Assembly (NCBI GenBank): GCA_001953115.1
Contig: LSSL01005856.1
Span: 1-16,826 of the forward strand
Source: Smittium mucronatum
Taxonomy: Eukaryota > Kickxellomycota > Harpellomycetes > Harpellales > Legeriomycetaceae
DNA: 16,826 bases
Direction: 5' to 3'
A program made the position numbers and the translations under genes. Positions 1-7,979 of the stretch are shown here, one piece after another. The notes under the pieces are model-generated. The model ran no database searches. It saw nothing but the letters and a program-made list of their open reading frames with translations, and was not told where the DNA came from. Positions within the stretch are counted from its first letter, which is position 1. Every line of letters starts with the position of its first letter.

Positions 1-1919
1 TAAAATATTCCAAAATTTTACCAAATAAAAAACCCAATCATTCTGATTTTATGTGGGAAATTAATATTTAATTTAAATTTTTAAAAAAAATATTATTTCT
101 GATACAAAATCATTGAAAGTGAAAATTTATCATAAATTTATTTATATTTTTTAGGTAAAATATTTGTAATTAAAGAGCATTATAATTAATGTTTTTAGTT
201 TTATCAAAATAAGTTATTGTATGATTTCGATTCCAGAATATTAAAAACATTGAAATATTTTGGTATTCATGAAAATTTGAAAGTTTATTATCTTTATTGG
301 TCCTGAATTTACCAGATTTAAAGCATGGAATGAATATTATCGAACTAATTTATATTTATGTCATGAAAAATCGAGTCTTTATAAAATTAAAATAACCACT
401 TTATTTAAAAAAATTAAATCCATAAAATTTATAAAATTTTGAACTTGAAAATAAAATTTTATCATTCTTGGGACTTTAAATAATACTTTGGCTCGAATTT
501 ACACCATAAACTTATAAATATATGATATATAGTCCCAAACGAAACTGAAAGATTTTAGTCTTATTTTTTAAAAAATCTTATAACAACAAAGGAAAAAAAA
601 GAAGAGAATTGGATCGGTCAGACTTACAAAAAAAGGAATTTTTTAAAATGAAGCAAAAATCGAAAGCTATTTAACATGATGAGCCTAATGAAAACACATA
701 AAATAGTAAAGATGATTCAAAGCGAAATTTTAATTTTGAATTGGAATTAATATATATTATTATGAATAAAAGAATTTCTTAACATCATTAGTTTGAATTA
801 ATGTTTTTTTAATTTGATTTTTTATGTTCACCAAAAAAAATCCTTTCTAATTGCTAAATACACTCCTAAAAAAATTAAAAATTAAAACTTTTAAAGATAT
901 TAGCACATAAAACTTTCTTTTAATTCACAGAAGTTAATCTATTTTATGAAAATACAATGCTCTATTTTTACTATGCCTTGGCCTAATTAAAAAATAAAAA
1001 TTTATTATCAATATGCACGAAATGAAATATTAATTTTTATTTAATAGCAGAGTCTTTGAAAAAACAAAAAAGACTCCAAAAAATTATATCAATTACGGGT
1101 TTTATTTGAAATAAATCCAATTTTGCTCGAATGACACGTCTAGCATAATATAAATCAGATCCACTAATATATGAGCTTTATAGTAATATACCGTTTTATA
1201 CCTGTTTAATTATTTTGATCTGTATATATCAGGAGTTTTTTAGGGAAAAAAGTTTTTTTAATAATTTTTATCCCATATGTATAAATCAATCTAAAACCCA
1301 GCCAATTTTTTTCTGCGTAATTTATTACACTTAAAAAATCTGTAAAAAAATTCTAAAACACTTTAAAATTTTCAAGCATATATTTATTAATTGCTCGAAT
1401 TAAGTTATCTCATAATAAATAATATTTTCAAGAGTAAAAATTAAATTTCTATAGAATAATTTGAAAGAAGATGATATCGATGATTAATTTATATCAATTA
1501 AATCATTGAAGAAACTTCTATATTCTTTTCTGTATAAAAGCTTATTTATTTTGACCAAATCTTCGGATATGGGCTGAAAACCCTTACAATTTTTAAATTT
1601 TATTTGTACAGCAGATTATTCGCTTTTTAAATTCCGCATTATCAAGTATGATAAGTGCTAATAGTGAATGATTCAAACCAAGTAATGACTTAATTATGTT
1701 TTATTTTTCCTAATTGAAGATAATAATAAAACTCCGTTATATTGCGGTGTCTATTAAATGAATTTTGGATATTAGAAAAAGTAATTTTTAAGGATAAAAC
1801 CCCCAATAAAAAAACTGAAAATTTCTCACAAATATTACAATATTTTAGTTTATTATTCTGCTATTGATGCATAAATACTTGGTATTAAACGTTTCATTTG
1901 GTTTTAAAAAGTAACTATT
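1..1919. other. AT-rich non-coding stretch, left end
   Basis: No gene is visible. The sequence is made of short A and T runs with stops frequent in all frames. Slightly GC-richer patches occur at about 1120-1200, which includes an ACGT core in TGACACGTC, and at about 1550-1660, where TTTGTACAG at 1605-1613 looks like a splice acceptor followed by about a dozen open codons. Neither patch has enough length or context to be called an exon. Its only clear structure is the hairpin at 1050-1076, listed separately. Confidence 0.7.
1050..1076. repeat. Hairpin with perfect 8-bp arms
   Basis: The arms GAGTCTTT (1050-1057) and AAAGACTC (1069-1076) are perfect reverse complements around an 11-base A-rich loop. 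It is three G/C pairs richer than most palindromes here, but an 8-bp arm is not rare in nearly 17 kb of AT-rich DNA. No function is implied. Confidence 0.5.
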
Positions 1920-2005
1920 TACACTCTGTAAAACACAAGGGAAGCTATGTGAAAAGGATGTTTGACCACATCCAACATGATAATGTTATTATTTTAGTGT
2001 TATAA
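1889..2005 (+). other. GC-richer island with open frame, possible exon relic
   Basis: About 38% of bases 1920-1985 are G or C, roughly double the surroundings. One + frame stays open from 1889 to a TAA at 2003-2005 (38 codons). Its middle reads KHKGSYVKRMFDHIQHDNV, which mixes charged, aromatic and aliphatic residues more like protein than the Lys/Asn/Ile/Phe strings seen elsewhere. There is no ATG at its start and no convincing pyrimidine-tract acceptor upstream. Open frames of this length are common by chance at this base composition, so only the base composition and residue mix argue for it. The product is not recognised. It may be an eroded exon or a transposon scrap. Confidence 0.2.
1956..1973. 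repeat. Small hairpin containing a W-box-like loop
   Basis: GGATGT (1956-1961) and ACATCC (1968-1973) pair perfectly across the six-base loop TTGACC. TTGACC fits the plant W-box core (TTGACY) bound by WRKY factors, but the site is isolated and not next to a recognised promoter, so this is probably coincidence. Confidence 0.35.
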
Positions 2006-2512
2006 AATATTTTTTTATCAGAAAATTCAATATATTTTTTTAATAAAGTATATGTTTACAGATAAATTATTTTGAAAAAAATAGCTTAACACTCATTGTA
2101 TAAAACAAATTGTTTTTATATAATCACTGGATATGATTTGTAATTATGATTATTCATTTATCTGATAGAATAGTGACTAATGGGTCAATTTTTAGCCAAT
2201 TAAGTTAGAATTATAACTCGAGTTTGGTTCCAGTGAGTTTAATTTGCGAAAAAAAATATTGAAGAAACAAAAAGCTACGTGGGCTGAAAATCGAAATTAA
2301 TGGGATTATTTGACTTTTATGAAGTTATAAATGATATATTTATTATTAAAAAGACTATAATCCTACTAATAAATCCAAAGTGGATATTAGATCATGATTG
2401 AAAATTGAAAATTAGTTTATTGTAGTTTCATCCTGTGTTTTCTTATTCATTTTATGCTGAAAAAGGATTAAAAATTAATAAATAAACATCTAAGTTAATT
2501 ATTAAAATGTCA
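2006..2512. other. AT-rich non-coding stretch
   Basis: No gene is seen. Minor points are a second copy of GGGCTGAAAA at about 2281-2290 (the first is near 1570) and a short GC-richer patch at 2268-2300. A 10-base repeat is expected by chance in a sequence this size. Confidence 0.65.
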
Positions 2513-2546
2513 TTTTTATTTTATTTTATTGAAATGAAATGAAATG
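2512..2546. repeat. Compound microsatellite (ATTTT)n then (GAAAT)n
   Basis: About three ATTTT units (2512-2530) are followed directly by three GAAAT units (2531-2545). Both are five-base units. The switch from T-rich to A-rich units suggests slippage within a degenerate pentamer tract. Confidence 0.8.
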
Positions 2547-2688
2547 ATAGATTACCAAAAAAATAAAGAAATATCTACATTAAATTTCTTTTAATACTGA
2601 ATTATAGATAAAATCGGAATACTTGTGATTTTAAAAATTATTCAATATTATCCATAAATGTATAAAAAATAATATCCATCCCGAAAAA

Positions 2689-2714
2689 ATGCTATGAAAA
2701 ATAGCATGCATGCT
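2689..2714. repeat. Hairpin fused to a 12-bp palindrome with an RY motif
   Basis: ATGCTAT (2689-2695) and ATAGCAT (2701-2707) form perfect 7-bp arms around GAAAA. Overlapping the right arm is the perfect palindrome AGCATGCATGCT (2703-2714), whose centre CATGCATG (2705-2712) matches the plant RY element recognised by B3-domain seed regulators. The motif is real in the sequence. A regulatory role is not supported, because no gene starts nearby (the closest promoter candidate is about 880 bases downstream). Confidence 0.6.
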
Positions 2715-2721
2715 TTTTATC

Positions 2722-2749
2722 AATGATTTAATGATCTAATGATTTAATG
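2722..2749. repeat. 8-bp tandem repeat, 3.5 copies
   Basis: The unit AATGATYT is repeated at 2722-2729, 2730-2737 (one T-to-C change) and 2738-2745, followed by a partial AATG. It lies immediately after the CATGCATG palindrome and was probably made by replication slippage. Confidence 0.8.
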
Positions 2750-3560
2750 TTTAAATATATGAGCTTAAATTTTTTAAAAAAAAAATAAGTTTAAAGATAT
2801 TCTGTATCCTCATAAATTTTAATAAAATAGCTAGATTTCTTCCAAATAAATTCAAAAAACTATGGAGATATCCTAGTCCTATTAATAAAAAATCAAAAGA
2901 AAATATTCTGCTCATATTTAAAATTTCGCTAATTTTATCCAAAAATTTAAAAATCAAGAGATTTAAATTCCTACTCGAATCATGAAATCCGAAACTCATA
3001 AAATTGGAATGAATATTTAATTTATGCAGTAAAATATGAATATACATAAATTAAATTTAAAAAAATGTGCTTATAACTTAATTTTATTTTTGCTTTTCAT
3101 TTTAATAACACCTAAATTTTCGAAATTATTGCAAAATTTTGCTCATTTAATCTAAAAAAATTATTTAAAACGCAGATTTTTAAGCGAATTAAATTAGAAT
3201 TGTTTTTTTTTAAAACCTAAAACAGTTTGCATTGAAAAAGTTGATAATAAAATGAAGTATAATCCGAATTGAAATAATAAAAAAACAGAAATAAAATGAT
3301 TTAGAGTTAAAAAATGATTTAAGAAGAGAAAAATATATATTATTGAAATATTTTAAAGATATATTGTACGATTTAGTTAGAAAATATTTTTAAAAAAACC
3401 TAGATTTAGGAGCCGAGATCAAAAAATTTATTAAAGATTATCCATTCTGGATAAAGTATGATTTTGTTGTGTAAATCCTGATATTTGAGAATTTATAGTA
3501 ATTGTAATTTTGTTACTTTTTATTGATATAATAATTTAATAAGTTAATCCAAAAGCTAGA
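2750..3560. other. AT-rich non-coding stretch
   Basis: No supported gene is seen. A 98-codon ATG frame on the minus strand (3047 back to 2751) is the longest in the window, but it is mostly Leu, Ile, Phe, Asn and Ser with no motif, no codon bias and no context. It is treated as chance. Small details are a direct repeat AAAATGATTTA at 3293-3303 and 3311-3321 and a short hairpin TTATCC/GGATAA around 3438-3455. Confidence 0.6.
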
Positions 3561-3586
3561 TACTCTTCAACTGGCATTTCTTCATC

Positions 3587-3596
3587 CTTTATATAC
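3587..3596 (+). promoter_or_regulatory. Candidate TATA box before a pyrimidine-rich leader
   Basis: CTTTATATAC sits inside a strongly C/T-rich stretch (3561-3689). By eye that stretch has about 33 C but only about 6 G in 129 bases, a strand asymmetry seen nowhere else in the window on this scale. A TATA box followed by a pyrimidine-rich leader is the usual arrangement of plant core promoters, with transcription expected to start roughly 25-35 bases downstream, near 3620. TATA-like strings are abundant in such AT-rich DNA. The call rests on the combination with the leader and donor that follow, and no coding exon is attached. Confidence 0.35.
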
Positions 3597-3614
3597 TTTT
3601 TTCATCTTCATACC

Positions 3615-3689
3615 TTCTTTCTTTCATCTTTATTGCATCTTCGAATCACTTCAATTCTTCGTAATTCTATTCCCAAAATTTCTTCATAG
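3615..3689 (+). other. Candidate 5' leader exon ending at a splice donor
   Basis: The sequence is rich in CTTC, TTCATC and TCTTC motifs typical of plant 5' untranslated leaders and contains no ATG. It ends TTCATAG, with a GT at 3690-3691 (CATAG|GTATTT), a good U2-type donor. The DNA after it turns T-rich with scattered G (GCATCGATACG, GCTTATG, GCTGTTTATTGC), as in plant leader introns, and the first AG in acceptor-like context is at 3773-3774 (TTTGTTAG). No ATG exon follows within a normal distance: the first ATG (about 3801) is closed at once by TAA. Either the intron is very long, or this is an orphaned or decayed promoter, or the tract is an unrelated pyrimidine patch. Confidence 0.3.
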
Positions 3690-3699
3690 GTATTTTTTT

Positions 3700-5309
3700 G
3701 CATCGATACGTTTCTTGTTTACTAATGCTTATGTTCATTGCTGTTTATTGCTTATTGGTATATTTATTTGTTAGTTACCAATTCGTTACTAGGATTGATA
3801 TTATGTAAATTAGTTATAGTAAAATAAATAAAGTAAATAAAACTTATTGAATTTTTTTGGCTCACTTAAATCTAAAACCTCGTAGGTATAAAATTCATTA
3901 AAAAGGAACAATCCAAAGTTTTATATAACAATTTCAATGTCGAATAAAAATCTTAATTGTTTGATAATTAATTTTTTTTAAGTTAGTTTGTATAACTTAT
4001 TATTAACTTTAAAATAAAATTTCCGTAAAAAAATAAATTAATTAAGTGTTTGATAATTTTAATAGTTATAAAAGAGAAAAAAAATTGAAAATTGTTCTTA
4101 GTACCAACAAGAATTGCTAAAATATCCCAATTAAATTTTTGTTTAATTTAACAAATCATTTAAAAAAATATACTATTTAAACATATCCAAGTTTATTCAA
4201 ATAAAAAATTTAGCTAAAATATACCACATGGAAAGATTTAAAAAATTAATATAATTAAGCAAAAAAAATATTTATGAAATTTTTTTGATTGAAAATATTC
4301 AAATTTTTCGCTTTTTATTTTTTTTATTTCCTAAAATATTCTTTTATTTATTTAAAAAATGCAATTTCGTTGGTATCCCGGTAAAAAAGTTTTTCATTTT
4401 CATTTTATTTACTGATTGAGTGATTAATAAGTAATAAATAATTATTTTTTCATTAATTTAATAAAATATTTATCATTATATAGTTTATTGGTCCGCAAAG
4501 TGGATTAATTACTAGAAAACAGAACTTATATTGATTTTTAGTTTATATTAAGATGATAAATAAAATTTTTGTTTGATTTAAAACAGAATTGAAATGGAAT
4601 TAGAATTGAGCATTAGTTATTTTCTTCCTATATCAAATAATATAAATATTAAATAAATCAATAGCTTATCAGTTAAATAAATCAACTGCTTAATAAAGAT
4701 TATCACCTAAAAATTTCATTTTTATTTCAATTTGTTTTTTAGAATACTTTTTTTTAAATAAGAATTTATTTATTATTAAATTTTAATAGTAAGAAAATCC
4801 ATTAAAATAGGCCTATATTCATAAATTTTAAGTTTATGCGATACTTGAATGGATGTGATATTTTACATGTGATTTCAAACCATTTTTTTCTTGGGCGTAA
4901 AAATCACCTACACAATTTAAATAAATAAATAAAAATCCCCCCATTTAAGGATAATTCTTATTTTTATTTTATATAAGTGTAATTTCAGAAGGCAAATTTT
5001 GATAAAACATAGTTTAAATGTTTAAATATTTATTGAATTTTCCCTTGAAAGAACGAAATATATGATAAAAAAAGCATTGAAAATAGATTTTTGATTGATA
5101 TTAACCATTAATAAGTTAGAATACAATTAATCTAATTGAATTTAAGGGATAAAAAATGATCAAATAGTGTTTAACGCTTAGATATTAATATGGTTTGAAA
5201 TTATATATTCAAATTTTATCGTATGATTATAATCATATACTTTTTTTCGGCATATGTTAAAAAGAAAATTATATAAAATCGATTATAAAACTAATATATA
5301 ATTTAATCA
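3700..5309. other. AT-rich non-coding stretch, possible leader-intron DNA
   Basis: Nothing gene-like is visible. Minor signals are CTCGTAG|GTATAA near 3880-3891, which resembles a splice donor, TTGGTATCCCGG near 4369-4380, of which only TGGTATC matches a plant retroelement primer-binding site, and a 41-codon open frame over about 4809-4931. None has supporting context. Confidence 0.6.
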
Positions 5310-6110
5310 TGTCGGAAACTTATTCTCTATATCAGTTAGACTAGTAAAAATCCTCGCTTTGAAACTGTTTTTGTACATTTAAAGGTGAGGCAAAGCTGAG
5401 TGCACTATTTTATGCACGCTCATCACCCTCTCATATCAGAAAACTTAGGGCAGACATTGATCCATTAAGACTATTTGTACTTCGAATATTTCTAACTGTA
5501 GTTGCAACAACAAGTATTTGTAAATCCCCAGCGGTAAGAATAATATGCCAAGACCTTACTGGGAGGTTGGTGATGGATCATAACGAAGGTCCCAGAAAAT
5601 AAGATACAATATATTCAATTAATGGTTCCTCAAACAGGTAAATGATAGGTCTAAGTCATCTCCAACGCGGGAACTTCAGTTGAGATGGATATATAATTGT
5701 CGCTATTTCTACCTTCGCTAGCTCACACCAAGCAACAACCTCCGGGTCAAATCAATAATGATAAGCACCGAAATATAACAACTCATAGTATCACATAACC
5801 ATTCCTATATAACCATCTAAAGTTTATCTCCGCTAAGCTATATAACTAACTAAAAAAACAGACTAACGGATAATGATCCCAGTACTCAAAGTAAATAAAA
5901 GATTAACCAAAAACTAAACAAATCTAAGACTAGTAAAACTAACAACGAAAAATATAAAAATAATTTCCTTTTATTAAACTAAAAATTAAGCTAAATATAC
6001 TAACTAAAATATAAAATCAATAAAAATAATCTAAAAGCATGCTAATACTTTCAGAATATAAATAGGGAATAGAATCACATAGTAATAAAATGAGCTTACT
6101 ACCACCTCAA
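5310..6110. mobile_element. Decayed retroelement-like block, GC-rich against its surroundings
   Basis: The base composition changes abruptly. Lines within 5401-5760 are 42-47% G+C, against 13-23% outside, and about a dozen CpGs lie within 5350-5870. From about 5880 to 6080 the + strand turns A+C-rich and G-poor. Both strands have moderately open frames across 5350-5620 (+ frame open to a TAA after about 80 codons; minus frame including LTAGDLQILVVATTVRNIR), but all are broken by stops and none shows reverse transcriptase, integrase or gag motifs. The texture (CACCAAGCAACAACCTCCGG, GAGGCAAAGCTGAGTGCACT) resembles plant LTR-retrotransposon non-coding DNA as I remember it. The edges could be read as TG (5310) to CA (6109), but no target-site duplication is visible. 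A solo LTR, a fragment of a gypsy-type element, or DNA transferred from a GC-richer source are all possible. Confidence 0.45.
5398..5421. repeat. Inverted repeat inside the retroelement-like block
   Basis: GTGCA (5400-5404) and TGCAC (5413-5417) pair across an AT loop, and flanking GAG and CTC extend the pairing with a small bulge. In an LTR, such a hairpin can mark the polyadenylation region, but that is inference. The same bases may simply be part of the repeat family's sequence. Confidence 0.35.
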
Positions 6111-6198
6111 TAATTTATGGGATTTGAAATAAAAGTTAATATTTTTTAATTAAATTAAAATAATAAATAAAATTATTATTTTCTACTAATAATTTTAA

Positions 6199-6222
6199 GT
6201 AAAAATTTGGGTAAAAATTTGT
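6199..6222. repeat. 12-bp tandem duplication
   Basis: GTAAAAATTTGG (6199-6210) is followed directly by GTAAAAATTTGT (6211-6222). The copies differ in one base. Confidence 0.75.
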
Positions 6223-6977
6223 TCCATTCGATATAAAATTATTTATTTTTTTCCAATGATATTTCTGATAAAATTTATTCAGATTATGTAATAATTTAAT
6301 TCAAGTAAAAAGTATTAAATCCATGTAGCGATCTCAAAAATTTAATATACGTATACTTTTATTTTTGTGCGTGCCTGAAAAATAAGTAAAATGAAATATC
6401 TTAATTAATGAAATAATCATTAATTTCAATTTAAAAAAATATTATTACAGTTATTATTGAAATAAATTAGAGATTTTATTGATTAAAATTCTCTTTTAAT
6501 AAGGGATAATGGTTTAATTTTAGTAAATATGGGCTATTTCAGTGTCTTATGATTAAAAAATCGTAATATTTTTAATTATTATAAGTAAAAATACCCTATT
6601 TACAGAATTTTTTAAAATCTTTTACTTTAAACCTTTAAACTTAAAATTTTTTTTAAAAAAATAGAATAAATGTAATTTATTTTTAAATGTTACATAAAAA
6701 ATCTATATATAGCCACATATCTAAATATCCACTTTTTTATCTATTTTTTAACTCAAAAGATTCAAATTTATATATCTTGTCGATAAAGAATTAATTTATT
6801 AATTTGAAAAATCATTTCCGGTTCATTTTTAAAAATTTCTAACAGCAATAGTCTTTTTTCTCTTTTTATGAGATTCTTTTAAAATATTTTTCATTTTAAT
6901 TTTTTTTAGAGGCTATAAAAGATATGGAAGATGATAATTTCTCCTCAATTTTACAAAAAACATATTTATAATTTCAG

Positions 6978-7049
6978 CTATTTGCAAAAAATTTCACCAA
7001 TTCTCAGTTTTACGATAATTTGCACATTTTTATAGTTTTATGCAATTAA
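6978..7049 (+). other. Acceptor-linked open segment, weak exon candidate
   Basis: ATAATTTCAG, ending at 6977, is a good U2-type acceptor. Directly after it one frame is open for 23 codons to a TAA at 7047-7049, beginning LFAKNFTNSQFYDNLHIF. The same frame is closed just upstream by TAA, as expected if the boundary were real but also by chance. G+C is only about 24%, there is no good donor, and the product is not recognised. Confidence 0.12.
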
Positions 7050-7759
7050 TATGATGGAAAAATTACTAATTTTGCACAGAATATTTTTTTTTGTTTTAAT
7101 TGGAGAATAAATTTTAGCTCATAAACTAAACTTATACTATACTTGTATCAGCGTATAGCTTAAAACGGTTTGATATAAAGAAATACAATAAAAAAATTTT
7201 TGCAATGGAACTTATCAGAACTTAAATGTGCTAAATGCTCAGATTTGTTTCAGAAATAATAGGCTAAAATGTAAATTCGTGCAAATGAGAGCAATTTCGC
7301 GATATTATTTGTAAAAATTTGGAAAGATGTATTTATTCATAAAAGATAGTATCTTTATTAAAAATTATTTTTCATGATAAAATTTGACTTTAAAATAGAC
7401 AATAATGCTACCATATCGGGACTAAAAATGTAATAAGATAAAAATATTGTTTTAAAATAATTAAAAAGTATCTTAATTCTTTAAAATATATCTATTAAAT
7501 ATACATAGCTTGATTTTATAGCCAAATTAAAGGTGTATGAGTTAAAAAAAGTAAAAATGATAAAGCTTCCAAGATTAATTAGAGCGCAATAAATATATTT
7601 AGATAGAATCTAGGTATAAAATTTAACAGACTCGAAAAAATATAAGTGATTAGGTATATTATTTTTGGAAAAATAACTATTCACAATATAATTGCAGAAA
7701 AAATAAATATTATTTTAGTTACGCATATAAAATAGAAAAATTGCCGCGAAGGCTTAAAT

Positions 7760-7822
7760 AAATAATTATTTCTCTAAAAAAAACTTTTTTTTTAGTGTTT
7801 TAAATTTATTAACTAAAAAAAA
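7760..7822. repeat. Cluster of short perfect palindromes
   Basis: AAATAATTATTT (7760-7771) is a perfect 12-bp palindrome. Next, CTAAAAAAAA (7774-7783) pairs with TTTTTTTTAG (7786-7795) across two bases, and CTAAAAAAAA recurs directly at 7813-7822. Together with the larger fold-back at 7858-7934 this makes a structure-prone patch of about 210 bases. Confidence 0.6.
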
Positions 7823-7857
7823 TTCTCTCAAATTAACAAATTTATAAATTAATAAGT

Positions 7858-7934
7858 TGAGCTCGACTAAATTTTAATAATTTTGTCTAAATTTCGAAGA
7901 AATTAAGACAAAATAAATAAATAAATTCAGCTCA
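7858..7934. repeat. Imperfect fold-back element with a strong central hairpin
   Basis: The core arms, 7880-7895 and 7899-7914, match at 15 of 16 positions around a three-base loop (GAA). Outside them, TGAGCT (7858-7863) faces AGCTCA (7929-7934), and the DNA between can be paired with small gaps, giving about 38-bp arms overall. This is the shape of a fold-back transposon or palindromic MITE, or of a precursor of a small inverted-repeat RNA. No convincing target-site duplication is visible. An A16 run (7953-7968) lies 18 bases downstream. Confidence 0.5.
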
Positions 7935-7952
7935 TAAAAACCTCCATTATTT

Positions 7953-7968
7953 AAAAAAAAAAAAAAAA
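7953..7968. repeat. A16 homopolymer
   Basis: The longest A run in the window. A poly(A) tail of a retroposed copy oriented on the + strand is conceivable, but the bases upstream show no SINE A/B boxes or coding sequence and no flanking duplication, so simple slippage is likelier. Confidence 0.8.
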
Positions 7969-7979
7969 TTATAAGAGAT

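Larger units (their letters stand above)
6120..7750. other. AT-rich non-coding stretch
   Basis: No gene is seen. The stretch holds a two-copy 12-bp tandem (6199-6222), a 10-bp palindrome TATACGTATA near 6345-6356, and one acceptor-linked open segment at 6978-7049, listed separately. Another open frame over about 7192-7317 (41 codons) is of a length expected by chance. Confidence 0.6.

Noticed and set aside
2751..3047. 98-codon minus-strand ATG frame
   Set aside because: At roughly 40% each of A and T, stops occur about once in ten codons, so a few frames of 60-100 codons are expected over both strands. This one has no motif, no leader or RBS context, and a residue mix dictated by A/T content.
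4367..4380. TGGTATC-like primer-binding site
   Set aside because: Only seven bases match the usual plant initiator-tRNA primer-binding sequence and there is no LTR end beside it.
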